64,000 bases of DNA from contig CM019701.1 in NCBI GenBank assembly GCA_009760885.1, positions 38,929,515 to 38,993,514 of the forward strand. Reading direction: 5' to 3'. How positions within the stretch are numbered: the first letter of the stretch is position 1; each line of letters begins with the position of its first letter. A model generated the notes under the pieces. It ran no database searches and was not told where the DNA came from. It was given only the letters and a program-made list of their open reading frames with translations. The position numbers and the translations under genes were made by a program. Below, one piece after another: positions 34,001 to 48,541 of the stretch. This DNA comes from Achatina immaculata (lineage: Eukaryota > Mollusca > Gastropoda > Stylommatophora > Achatinidae).

Positions 34001-37000
34001 GGAAATATCCTGAACAACAAAACTTAGGCTGCTCAACACAAATGTCAAATCTGTCCTGTTGTATGGACCAGGAACATGGACTGCATCAGTCCAAAGCACC
34101 AAGAGACTCGGATGACCAGATAACATCAGCAATGAAGACCTATGGCAGAAAACGAACCAGCCCACAGTGAAAGAAACGATAATGAAAAGACGCTGGAGAC
34201 GGATAGGGCGTACACTTCGAAAGCCTACCACTAACATAATCAGATAAGACTCTCATCCTGGAATCCAGAGGAAAAAGAAAATAAAGAAGACACAAAAACA
34301 CCTGGCGAAGGATTCATGAAGCGGAGATCTAAAAGACTGACTACAACTGGAGATGGACAGAAAAAACGGCTCAAGATTGAAATAAATAGAGAACCCTTGT
34401 CGATAGCCTATGCCCTAGATACGGGTAAAGAAGGCCAGAGAAATACATAAACACTTTGTTGTGTTACTGCAGCAGTTCAGTGGTCATTAATTGTATGGTA
34501 ATTATTTACAGATCATTGTTCGTATCATCAAACAGGCTTTTGTTTCTTTTACTGGCTGAAGAAAGTCTTGTTTGCTTGAAAATGGACTGTACTTTTTTAC
34601 GAGTATGTATCAACAGCAATTACTAAAAAAACTGTACACATAGGATGATAAACATAATAATGGTATGAGTGCTGGAATGTGTTAGTAAAAGTAAGACACA
34701 ATACGACGAGGACCAGATATCAGTGATTTACATTTTCAGCTCTGCGAGGCTCTTTATTAGTCCAGGGAGTCCTAACTGAAGTTTTATGAGTAATTTCTCG
34801 CTAGCCTGGGTACTGCATAAAGTTTTAGAATGATGATGATGATGATGATGATGATCGGAAAAGTAACAATGTGAATCATTGGAAGAAAACAGACGACATA
34901 CGTTGCCTTCATAGATCTCGTAGATGGCATCTCTAGGCCGAATAACTGGAGGCTCGTTCACGTCCGTGACGCTGACCGTATACGTGTAAGTTCTGGACGT
35001 ACAGCCCCCGTCTCTGGCTGTCAGCAGAATCAGGGGTCGCCTTAGTAAGATGTTTTCATAATCCAGCCCAGATGCCAGCTGTATCTGGTTGTTTCCTTTT
35101 GATAGACATGACGTAGGGACAGACTTAAATAGTTAAATGTGGTAGATTAATGTAGGTCACAATGGGCCTGTGCTGGTTATTGCCTATGAAAGTTAAGTAA
35201 TTCAATATGGTAGACTAGTATAGGTAAAATGGGTCTGTGCTGGTTATTGCTTATGGAAGTAAAGTAGTTAAATATTGTGGATTAATGTAGGTTACAGTGG
35301 GCCTATGCTGGTTATTGCCTATGGAAGTTAAGTAGCTAAATATAATAGATTAGTACAGGTAAAATTGGCCTGTGCTGGCTATTGCCTATTGAAGTTAAAT
35401 ATGGTGGATTAATGTATGTTACTAAGGGCCTGTGCTGGTTATTGCTTATGGTTTAAGGTCCTGGCTACTAGTGCCACGGTGAAGATCGTATCACGCTAGA
35501 CAGAGAAAGAGATCTGATGTCTTTCTTCAGTTCCTAGAACAGGGCATAAGAAGAGGTTTCCTCCGCCCTTAACATGAGGACCCCGAATGTTAATCGTGTT
35601 GTAGGGTCTCGAAAGCTTCTTAACTGTGATAACAGTTTGGAGCCTTCATTAGCTGTGACCTAATGGGGCTGAATGCGGAGACTAGCTGTACTAAAAAAGA
35701 GACATAAGACCGCTCCAGGTCGTCCTTAGCTCACACTTTTATACTTATATTTTTAAAAAAAACATTTCCCCCTACATTTTAAGGATCAATCAATCAAGTG
35801 CCATGCCACGTGGCGTAGGCGATTACTTCTCTCCATAATTCCCTGTTTTTAGACTTGATTATGAGATCCGCCGGTGACTTTCTTTCTAGCCACACTGGCA
35901 GCCCATCCAGTAATTTCTCTCTATGTCTTCCTCTGTCTCTTCTTCCCTCAATTTTTCCAGTTGCCACAATGTGTTCCAATTTTCCTCTTCTCAGAAAATG
36001 TCCTACAAAATCTCGCTTGCGTGCCTCTGATCTTTGTTGTAAATTGCCTTTCCCCTACATTTTAATGTCTCTTTTCAAGATCTTCAACACTGACACCAAT
36101 TATAAACTTCTTGAAGCTTGATTTACAGGGACATTTCCGACCAACAACAACAAAAAAAAAAGCAAACACTATGTGTTATTACATGCAATTGGTCTTATAA
36201 TTCAATACAAAAATACAAATCTGTCTCTATAAACAAACGCCATGTGAACACAAATGGATGTACACACGTTGGCTGCCATGAATATGTAGAGCTTAACAAC
36301 AATGACCTTTCCGATTTTGAAACAGATGAATATTCACTCGCTGTTGTAGAACTTTCCCATCACATCTTTACTAAAAAAAGAGCTCGTATCATGACTGATT
36401 CTACAAGTATTGAATTATATAACCGGTTCTAGTAACAAAGAGTGTATTGCAAGGTCCAGTCTCTTCGCACTAGGGTTCATTGTTTTCTCATATAGCTCTT
36501 GATCTCTTCTTCATATAATGGCAATCTTGTGCAGAATATCTTCACCAATGGTCTATATATTACCACTTCTCGTGCCTGTTTAAGAAAATTCTTGTGGGTG
36601 ATTTATAGCCACAAAATACCCAAGAGAGAATTCATAAACACATAAAAAAATCTGAATGGCACTAAGATCTTAAACGTTGTAATTTTAGTAACATCCAGTT
36701 TAATTCTGTTTAAAGAATGTATAGACAAGTTATGGTGGCGTGCCACTTGTATGAGACAATATGTGTGACCAAAAACACTAAATGATTAAAACAAAAGAGA
36801 TATATAAAAGATCTACAGAGCGCAATAAAGTAGTATGTAAAGTATATGAGAGTAATATTCATCATGATTGTATATGCTACAGAAGAGTCCTTCAGATATC
36901 AAGGACATATAAAAAAAAAGAACAAATATATATTTTAACAAAAATAACTTAATATTGAAGAAGGCTGGCTAGTTAAGAAGATTAAACAGAGAAAACGTAA

Positions 37001-40000
37001 ATATTTTTGACACATTAAGCTTCATGAGAATTTAGAGAAGACCGTCTTGGAGAGGTACTTAATGAAAACAGAACGAGAGGAGGACCAAGGCGAAGATGGC
37101 TTGCAAGAAATCTTTGATGATCTGCGAATTGATGCATCAGCAGCAGGGCATCTTGCTTACAATCGAGAGACCTAAAGGAGAGCTGTTAGGGAGGCAAAGT
37201 TCCACAAGGGACATGCAAATGACTGACTGAATTCATTGTTATTTTAGTTTCACAGTATGAGATGTTAACTAATATCTGTACTCACCATACATCTGAAATA
37301 GACTCGCGGCTTCAGGAGGGCTTGTGGTCATTGATAATGTAGTGGTCGGTGAAGAACCAGTGGTGTCCACACTGAGAAGTGGTGTACCAACAGGTGTGTT
37401 CTCAGGCCAGGAGTCAGTCCTGTCCAGATTGTTTATTACCGGAACCTTATTGGCACCTGGATCAGGTGAGAAAACAAGTGGACACAAAAAAAGTCTATAA
37501 ATAACAAGACAGGTAAACACGATGACTGGAAACTTTGAATTCCATACAAATACACAGAAAGCTACACAGCTTCAAAGAACATATATATGACACAGATGTA
37601 TCTCTTTCAGCGCCCAGGACATGCGATGGTGCTTGTAGTAAGATTCCCACCTTTGTCGGTTCTTTGCCATCTTCTTGGCTGTCTAACACGCCAGTCCTCT
37701 ATTTACCATCATTATCTCTTCTGTACGTCTCCGTGCTTCTTTGGGTCGTCCCGTGCTACTTTTACTCTGGGGTGTTCATGTCAAAGCTGATTCGCCTGTC
37801 ATTCTCACAGTATAGCCAATCCATCGCCATTCCCTCTTTTCAATTTACTACCCACAATAGGATGCATCAGTAGCAGGGCATCTCATTTACAACAGAGAGG
37901 CCTACAGGAGAGCTGTTAGGTAGGCTAAGTACCCGCAAGGGACAAGGAAGTGACTGAGTGACTGACTGACTGACCGACAAAAGACAATGCGCTTAATATA
38001 ATGACGATTGAAGAACCGAAGCGTTTATTTGAGAAAATAAAGTTTAAAAAAGAATGCCTAAGTCTGAGTCAGTAATAAGGTATCCATGCAGATGTCGGAA
38101 AAATAATCATTTCATTAACAGTCCATCAATTGTATGTAGGAAACTCTCTACTGTAGACAGTGAAACAACAACACAACTCCTCAGGTCATCAGAGGAAGCA
38201 CCTCCCCCTCTCTTACCACCAGACAAGTGTTTAGAATCTATTAAACTCCTGATACTATAAGAGGGTGGGCCCCCTGAGATGTCTCCATAGGGGGGTCTGT
38301 GAGTTGTTTTTCTTCTTTTTTTAAAAACAAATTTTAAATTCCCGTCCCGGAATTGAACCACAGTCTTTCAAGTGGCACTGCGCCTTGGAGTGCATCTTAA
38401 CCATTCTGCTACAAGGGACGGATACTTGATGTGACAGCTGAAATTATTTAAGTTGTCAATGCTTATTTGCATGAGTCCTTTTTCGCTGTTTCTGAAAGGC
38501 TTTTCAGTGCCCTTGCTCTTGCTTGTCACTTTATGCCCAGTTGGTTATATAGGTAGTAAGCTGATGTTGCTACGTATTCTCTCGCTCCCACTTCTACAGC
38601 TATCACTTTTGCCTTGACTCCTGCCATCTGCCTTAGTTGCTTGACCAGATCATTGTATTTCTCATTCTTGAATATCCTCTGCTATCTCAGTCTATTTGTT
38701 TTCATTTCCCCTGTTATCAGCTGAGATGGATCTATTCACAAATGACTGATTTTTAAGCTATTTTTCTCTTAATTTCTCTGACTTACTCGTACAGTGCGGT
38801 AGTCTGTGTAACTAGCATCACTAAGGAATGTGAAGATAATGTGTTTCTCGCATTCAGTGGAGCATTGCGCAGTCTTCACATTCACTGGTGTATTCTGTGC
38901 AGTCTTCACATTCACTGGTGCATTCTCTGCAGTCTACTTCTTCTGTGTATCTCCAAGAATCTAGAAGAGCCTATTTAAAACACTCTTGATGTGACGCCCT
39001 TATTTCAAGACTTGATTCACTCTAATTCTGAGCTTGTCTGTAACACCATGTACTCTATTCTGTCAACACTGGGCAAGTATTCATTTAACTAATACATTCC
39101 AACATTCACGACTCCACTGGCTTACCGTTTAAAGTGGCACTGATGATCTGTGGTCCAACATTACTGATTCTGCCGTCAGACAGGGTAACATAAAATTGGA
39201 TGTTGTCGTTACATTCTTGACTGAGGTCGTTCACAGCGCGGATGATACCATCGGCTGATAAGAGAAAAAGAAGATATCTGTGCTGGAGTATCAAGGGGTG
39301 TGTGAATGACGATGACATTGGTAGGATGCCTGTACAATGAATTAGCAGGTTTCGTGCAAGCAAATCTGAATGTTTTATTCGGAATGAAACTATGTTACTG
39401 TGGTGGCGTGGAATGGATGATGCACGAGGTGGGAGAGATGATGATGATGATGATGATGATGATGATAGTTGATGGTGTGCTGCTGCTGAGCACGTGGTTG
39501 TAATCGTCATGGGGGCCAATGAGTGGCCAATGGCCAAGGGGGCTTTGTAGACAAGACGAATAACAGGGCAAGGACTGACGACTTGTGACTTGTACTAGAA
39601 GCTAAGGGGGGGTTTTGAGCCAATAAATCGAGTCCGTTGCCTAACCAGGAGAACTCAGATCTGTAACCTGTTCGTTCCTACCTGTGTCATAGCCCAAAGC
39701 GTTTATATTTCTCCATACGCTCCACTACCACTAAAAAAAATAATAAAAACTGTAGAGTAAAATAAATGGATCGCTACCAGTGGCAGCGGGGTTTCTTGTG
39801 GTTTATTGGCAGTAAATAAAATGAAACTTACTATATCCTATCTTAAAGTTGTTGGACGGTGGCTGTGTCGTCATAGTATAGTAGATCTGGTCCCCATCTG
39901 GATCCGTAGCAGCAACTTGGTACACTGGAGCGTTAGCTTTTATAGACTTGGTGTTTTGGAGAGAAAAGGAATCTGGAGATGCAAGAAATACATTTTATGA

Positions 40001-40371
40001 GCTCGTCAGTGTTTACTAAGACCAAGGGGTAAACAAAACCAGAGATAAAGAGGCAACATAGAAGAGGATGTAACGGAAACGGGTGTCGCCAACTGAAGAG
40101 AGAAGATCAGGAATAGAGAGGAATGGAGCGGAACTTTATCTGCAGCATTGAACCTTAATGGCTCGGAAAGCTGAAGAAGAAGTCAGTATTTAAAGCTGTC
40201 CCGGGCATATGGTGACCGCAGGACATTTAAGTGTTTCTAGACAAATATATAGCCTGATGAAAATGACAAGGGATGAGAAAATGATAGATTAGATACAAAT
40301 CTTGAAGTATGTCTTTTCAATGGAACATGGTTACACAACGTGGCAAGAAGTCGCTTCATGTGAGATTATCC

Positions 40372-40466
<95 letters not shown>

Positions 40467-40563
40467 CATCCATCCATCCATCCATCCATCCATCCATCCA
40501 TCCATCCATCCATCCATCCATCCATCCATCCATCCATCCATCCATCCATCCATCCATCCATCC

Positions 40564-40618
<55 letters not shown>

Positions 40619-40942
40619 CCCTGTACCTGCAAGTCCGTTGTCAAAGTATGGAGCTGAGTTTGGTATTAGCCTGACTATAACGTCCTTGGTAGCTGGTGTG
40701 GACACTTTGTCATCGCAGGTCAGAGTGACAGTGTACTCGGGGGCCTGGTTGAAGTTGAGGTTGGCCACGGACGGGTAGAAAATCATATCATAGTCCCCGT
40801 TCTCTGTTTAATGGAAGAAGACAGCTCAGATTCGGATAGGCAGAAAGTATATTAAAGATTAAAGACTTCATTAGGCTAAGAGATAGATAGAGAAAACAAA
40901 GGTGTTTCAGTGAAATGTATAGTTACTGATTAAAACTTCAGT

Positions 40943-40989
<47 letters not shown>

Positions 40990-43900
40990 TAAATCGACAA
41001 CAAAAGGAACTCTTTCTGTATCCACGACACTGTTCTATGACTTTACAAGCATTTACAACAACAAAAACAAAAAAATAGTTTTTTGATCTTTATTTTGCTG
41101 ATGCAGATTCGAAACTAACAGAAGCTGAGTGTTGACCCTTCTCGTAATTTCTTATTAGAAACACAGCGACTGTTTCCCGACGTTTTTTTTTTCTTGTAGT
41201 TTTGAAATATTTTTCTTAGCAGCAAAATAGTAAATTCTCGTTTATCATTTTATGAAGGAGTGAATTTTAGACGCGTGTATTTGTTTATAACGCGCCGAGG
41301 TAAGAGGTGAAAGGTGAAAATAACGGGAACATCTCCTTTTCCATGCTGTTAAGGCATATTGGGGACACGGTGTTAGGCCCGTATTTCCAAAACCATCGGC
41401 CCATGAAAATGTGATGTGGTCAGTATCACGCCTGGCTGCATTTATCTTTCCACATTTCTGTGGTACCCATTTTTAGAGGTTGGAGCCTTTTTGGTGTGGT
41501 CATCATCATCATCATCAGGTGCCGTGCCGACTAGCGTTGGCTATTATGCTTCTCCAGAGTACACGATCCTTCATGCAGGCCATCAGTTCAGCTGGTGATC
41601 TCCTCTCACACCATCCCTTCAGACTGTCCAGTATCATTTCTCTTGGTCTTCCTCTGGATCTTCTTCCTTCTATTTTTCCTGTTTTTATAATATTTTCAAT
41701 GTCCCCTCTTCTCATTGCATATCCTATGAAAGTACATTGTCTCTCTCTTATCTTTTTGACAAGGTTTTTTTGTCTCTCCAGCTCTTGTCATACATTCTTC
41801 ATTAGTTATTTTTGCTGTCCAGGGGATTCACAACATTCTTCTAATAAACCACATTTCTGCTGCTTCCAATGATTTTTGTGCAGACTTGCCTATTGTCCAT
41901 GATTCACTTCCATATAACAAGATAGGTTCAATATAGCATTTTAGGACTCGTTTTCTAACATTCATTGATAAAGATGTGGTGGTTAATATGTTTCTCATTC
42001 TTTGAAATGCAGTCTTTGCTTGGCCTATTCTGTTCCTAATTTCTGTTCTGCATTTCCCATCTGAAGTTATTACTGCTCCAAGGTATTTGAATTTCTGCAC
42101 CTGCTTTAGAATAGTTCCGTTTAATTTAATACTGCATGCTGGTGGATTCTGTTTCTTAGATATAACCATAGTCTCTGGCGGTACCCAAAAAACATAAATC
42201 TGGTGCCACTGGATTAGTAAGCAGAGCGCCTTATCACTCATCTTATCAGTTAAGAGGCAGCATAACAAATATTGCTACATCTTGATGCAAAAGTACCAAT
42301 ATCAAATAAGGGGCATAGCGGCCTAGACTGAAGATCTTGAGAAATGAAAGAAACGATTTAACAGCAATAAATCTGAAATACCATGAGGACAAAAGTGAGC
42401 AAATATAGTGGCAAAAATAAAACTATATTAAAGTTTACTCATTAAATTATTAGATAAGTTAATGTATTTTAAGTGCCTGTCAAATACATATGAAATACTT
42501 TTGTGACAATCCGAATTAAAACGGCAGTCTTTTGTGGTGTTTTCGTCTTACAGGCAGATATTGCCTATGTAAAGAGGATAGACAGCTGGTCACGTTAATT
42601 AGAAGATGAAAAAAGAAAGTAAATTTACATAAAGAAATGTGAAATGAACACCTGGTGGGATACTAGTGGGTCGGTTCATTAAACGCCTCTAAATGCATGA
42701 AATTATATATGAAACTGTTTAATTAATTCCGACAAGATGCAATAGCTACGAACAAGCTGAAGAAGGGAATAATAAGCGATTGGGCGAGATGTAACTTCTG
42801 TTTATTTTCGCGTTCTTAGAGTCACGCGGTTCTCTGTTCAGAATGATGCGTCATTTTCGATCCATCAGTCAAGAGCCACCACACCAGCCACCGATCCCAG
42901 GCATAAGCCTGATATGACACTTTACTGTAACCCAGTCTCCACGAAATGTTAGCTGTACATTTCCTTACCATATTTAAATCCAGTTTATGTATTTGTTATA
43001 TTTTTGGCATGAATGTTCTACTTATTTTGTGCTATTTTTTGAGGAGAATTAAGATCTTTCTCTGATACTAGATTTTCAGGGTTAAAGTGTGTACTAGATT
43101 TATATGTCTCACGTGGGATTTTTCCTAAGCTTTTCTGAGGTGTTAATTTGTTTTTCTTTTTCCTTTTTTTTTTTGAGGAGGGAGTTGCGTGGTCTCAGGG
43201 TTAGAATTTTGCCTCAAGTGTTGGAGGTCGTAGGTTGAAATCCTACCAGAAGTGGCATGGATTTGTGTGTGTGAATCCTCCAGCAATAAATTTCCCTGGT
43301 CTCTGGTCTCGATTTAGTGGGGGTCTAACGTCAGACTGACATTGACAGGTGAAAAATCGCAAAAAGAGTAGGTCAGACAATCGCTGCCTGAGCCAAATTC
43401 TAGATATAGCCACGTAAACAAGATATAGACATGTGAGCTAGATATAGACACGTGAGCTAGATATAGACACGTGAGCTAGATATAGACACGTGAGCTAGAT
43501 ATAGACATGTGAGCTAGATATAGACACGTGAGCTAGAGATAGACACATGAGCTAGATAAAGACACGTGAGCTAGATAAAGACACGTGAGCTAGATATAGA
43601 CATGCGAGCTAGATATAGACACGTGAGCTAGATATAGACACATGAGCTAGATAAAGACACGTGAGCTAGATAAAGACACGAGAGCTAGATATAGACACGT
43701 GAGCTAGATATAGACATGTGAGCTAGATATAGCTATGTTTGAGATGTCTCCTCTGACTACGACACTCGTTCTAAAGTAGTAATGAGCTTTTACTGGAGTG
43801 TCCTGATCGCGGTTCCAAACAATGAAACAAATGTAATACTTTATCTCTTATCCAGGTCTACAGCAGATAGTTTTCTTTTTAGTTAAGAGATGATTATATA

Positions 43901-46900
43901 ATCTATGGTCGTTATACTTCCATTTTATTGAACACGGTTGCTTAATTTCGACGTGATGGTTAAGATTAGGATATCTCCCAGTGTGCTGTGAGCTTGCCTT
44001 CTGTTTAGCTAACTTCATCAGATGTTAACTTGCTTAGTTTAACAGATCTCTGGTGTGCTTTGAGATGTGAGATCTATTTTAATTAGATCCAATATAGTTC
44101 CTTAGTTTGTTTCAAACTTTCGGGACGTACCTTCATAAACTAACCTGCATTTATCTTTCCTGAGTGTCTAGAGCTGTTTGATTTAGAAGCGTTCAAGATC
44201 AATCGCTTACTCGAGATTCACAGACGATTGTATGTTTCAGAAGTACTTGGATTATTTTCTACAGAGCTATTAGGAGTGTCAGCGCAGATACTGAAAAGCG
44301 TTTAGATGTTCGAGATTTATTGAAGTGCTCCAGATTTATGGATCTTCTTAATGTCGTTATATCTGAGGAAATCTGGAGGACAGTCTGTTACATGATTCAC
44401 TTGTTTTACATCAGAGTTTCTAGCTAACCTGGGGGACAGATCTGTCCTACAGACAATAAAACCTGTTGTCCTTACCAACGATCTTTCTGTTTCACGTCTT
44501 TGTTGTCCTTATTATTTCTGTAGCGAAGTGGAAAGCACAGGAGATAATGAGTTTGTTTTAGGCAAATGTAGCGACCATCGGTCGACGAAAATCTCAGTTT
44601 TCCTAGGAAGGTTTAGTTAACGAACACGACAAGATGGCTGCGTAGAGACAATAGGACAAATACTTCAGATTCTCTAAGAAGACACAGGTCGTCCTCTTCC
44701 TATTGAAAAGCTGAAAGATCGCAGACTGAAAATCTACAAATTCCTGCCTCCACTCAGCACAAGAAACTCCTGGCCTCTACCCGCTCCACCGCATCTCACC
44801 CTATGCTCCTCTGATATATGCTTTTAAAACTGAGAAAAATATAGTTTTATGAGCTAGATATAGCCGTGTAAACAAGCTATAGACAATGTGCTCTAGATAT
44901 AACCATGTACACGAGCTTGATAGAGCAAAGTACACAAAATATAGACGTGAGCTAGATGTAGCCATATAAACAGGATATAGACATGCAAGCTAGATATAGT
45001 GATGTAAACAAGATATAGATATGTGAGCTAGATATAATCATGTAAACAGGATATAGACGTGTAAGCAAATTATTAATAAGGCAGATGGCCTATGCAGATA
45101 TTCATAACAGCACTAATAATGCAAACAATTTTCACTATTAATCTTCCATACTGTGAGGCTCCTTTGACAAATCTTTGATATGAAAATTTATAACAGGATT
45201 CCCCTGACGTTGGCGAATGAAAGGCAGTTCTGAAATACACCGACTACCCCACGATCTACTGCGACGATTGATCAAAGTAACTACGAGCATTAAAGCAATC
45301 TCTCTATATGTATCTCACAACATCTGTCAGGTCTAAATAGATATAATGCCTTTTTTTTAATGTGAGATAAAGGTAAGTAAACTTCATTTAATAAACAGTC
45401 TACTCGTAGCTTTCATTATTCTATCTCGATTTCTTGATTTACATCAATTTTAAAGGTACGAAGGTTGATTGATAAATTCGCGGCCTATGGTACAAATACT
45501 TTAAACACACAGTTGATATTAGGTGCATTTGTAGATCAGATAAATATAAGATTAAACACCAAATTTCAAGACATTAACTGCAACCAATTTTTTTACAGGC
45601 TACTGAAGTGATAAGGAGTGGTAGAAATTGAGAAAATAGATAAAATTTCTCATTGAGCTGTCATTCGCTACCTCTGCATCAAGGGCTTATCATCGAAGGA
45701 GATCCATGAGGATATGGTAGAGACTCTAGGGGAGGGTGCCCCTTCTTACAGCACAGTGAAGAAATGGGCAGCTCAATTCAAACATGGAAAGTAGAGTCTG
45801 AAAGATGATCCTCGTCCGGGAAAACCAAGAACGGTAACCACCGATGACAACCACCGGCAGAATGCATAACATGATACTGGAGGATCGACGACTAACTGAG
45901 CGGTACATTACTACTGAGTCGAGTATCTCTCAGGAACATGTTCATGCCATTATTCACAATAATCTTCAAATGACAACTGTCTCTGCTCGATGGGTCCCGA
46001 AACTTCTTGGAGCTGATCACAGACGACAGTGTCTCAACATGTCAAGAGATAATCTTAACCATTTCTGCAGTTCCTGGAAAGTTTCTTCAGCAATTTATGA
46101 CTATGAATAAGACTTGGGTTCATCATTTTCAACCAGAAACCAAAGAACAGTCAGAGCAGTGGAAATATCATGGATCCCAACCTCCAAAGAAAGCAAGGGT
46201 GGTTCTGTCTGCAGACAAAGTGATGGCTTCCATTTTTTTGGGATTCAGAAGGTGTGCTATTGGTAGACTATCTTCAAAAGGCCAGAACAATCACCGGGGC
46301 CTATTACGCTAATCTGGTGAAGCAACTGCGGATCAAATTTAAGGAAAAGCGTCGATGGAGATTGACGAGAGGAGTCATCTTTCAGCAAGACAATGCTCCA
46401 GTTCACAAGTCGGCGGTGGCATTGGCTGCCATTCATGAATGCGACTTCCAGCTTTTGAACATCCTCCTTATTCCCCAGATTTGACCCCTTCGGACTATTA
46501 CCTGTTTACCAAACTCAAAACGGAGCTCAGTGGTCGCAAATTTGCTTCAGATGAGGACGTCATTCATGATGTAGATCACTTTCTTTCTACTGGCACAATT
46601 AGCTGACTTTTATAAAGAAGGGATACATATGCTCCAGGATTGCTGGACTAAGTGCATAAACTTGCAAGGTAACTATGTTGAGAATTAACCCAAAAAAGTT
46701 GTCCACAAATAATCCGTTGTACCTTAGGCCAAGAACTTATCAATCACCCCTAGTACGAGTAAAATCTCATCTAAAATTTTTAAATATAAAGTTTCGTCTA
46801 AAATCTTAAAACGTAAAATCTCATCTAAAGTCTTAAAACTTAACATCTCATTTAAACACGTAAAACTTAAAATCTCATCTGAAATCTTAACTATAAAACC

Positions 46901-48446
46901 TCATCTAAAATATTAAAACTTAAAAATCTTATTTAAAATCTTTAAATATTTTTAAAATATTTTCCTCTGAGCTAAGAATGAAGTGTTGAAAATCCATGAG
47001 GGCTCAACTATTTCATGTGATGCGATGTCTACTGCCGTCTCATTAACTGTCCATTCATAACAAAAGTGCCAGCTACCCACTTTTCAGCTTTAAATTGGAT
47101 TAGGTGCGTTTCAAAAGTTAATTCATTCTCTCTTGTGATGTTTTCACTGTATAATGAGTGTAACAGTAAAAAGATGACGAAAGTGATGGTCATCTCACAG
47201 AAAAGAATACCACAAAAATGTAGCATTACCATCCATGGCACAGAACTGAAACAAGCTGATAGATTCAAGTACTTGGGAACAATTATAACAGCTGATGGGA
47301 AATGTCACAACGAAATAAAAAAAACAGACGTGTTCAGGCCAAGTCAGCATTCCAGAAAATGAGAAACATCTTGCGCAACAGATCTATATGAATGGAAACA
47401 AGATTCCGAGTACTTAAATGTTACATCGAGACAATTTTGTTTTACAGATGTGAAGCATGGTCCATGAATAAGAGAGTAAGTGAGAAATGGAGGCCTTGGA
47501 AATGTGGTTCATAAGAAGGATGTTGAAGGTACCATGGACAGCTAAGAAAACCAAAGAAGAAGTCTTAAGAGAGGCTGGAGTTGAAAGGCAAATTACAACA
47601 AAGATCAGAGGCAGACAAGCAAGATTTGTAGGACATTTTCTGAGGAGAGGAAAATTGGAACACATTGTAGCAACTTGAAAAAGTGATGGAAGAAGAGAAA
47701 GAGGAAGACAGAGAGAGAGAAGTTATTGGATGGCTGTCAGCGTGGCTAGGAAGACAGTCACCGGCGAATCTCATAATCAAGTCTAGTCTAAAGACAGGGA
47801 ATTATGGAGAGAAATAATCGCCTACGCCTCGCGACATTGCACTCGATTGATTGATAAGTCACTCTAGTCAAGAGTGACTGCCCTTGTTAATGAGCACGGA
47901 CTGGCTGTTCGTGTGTTGAGCGCAATAAGCTTCACGTGGAAATTAGGATCTGAGAGAGAAGTCCGTGAAGTGCGCTCGAGGAAAGATGTGATATCAAGAT
48001 CTGCTGGATTTTAGAAGAAAAGATGTGATATAAAGGTCTGCTGGATTTTAGAAGAAAAGATATGATATCAAGATGTGCTAGATTTTAGAAGAAAAGATGG
48101 GATATCAAGATTTGCTAGATTTTAGAAGAAAAGATGGGATATCAAGATCTGCTAGATTTTAGAAGAAAAGATGTGATGTCAATGTCGGCTAGATTTTAGA
48201 AGAAAAGATGTAATATCAAGGTCAGCTAGATTTTAGAAGAAAAGATGTGATATAAAGATCTACTAGATTTTAGAAGAAAAGATGTAATATAAAGGTCGGC
48301 TAGATTTTAGAGAAAAGATGTGATGTAAAGGTCTGCTAGATTTTAGAAAAGATGTGATATAAAGGTCTGCTAGTTGTTGGAAAGAAAACGAAAAGATGGG
48401 ATGTAATTGTCTTTGTTATACTGTTTTGAATCTCTCTCTCTCTCTC

Positions 48447-48485
<39 letters not shown>

Positions 48486-48489
48486 CACT

Positions 48490-48541
<52 letters not shown>

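Noticed and set aside
40302..40778. 158-codon frame with Leu-Ser-Ile-Tyr and His-Pro-Ser-Ile repeats
   Set aside because: Tetranucleotide microsatellite translated; it overlaps the true cadherin exon on the opposite strand.
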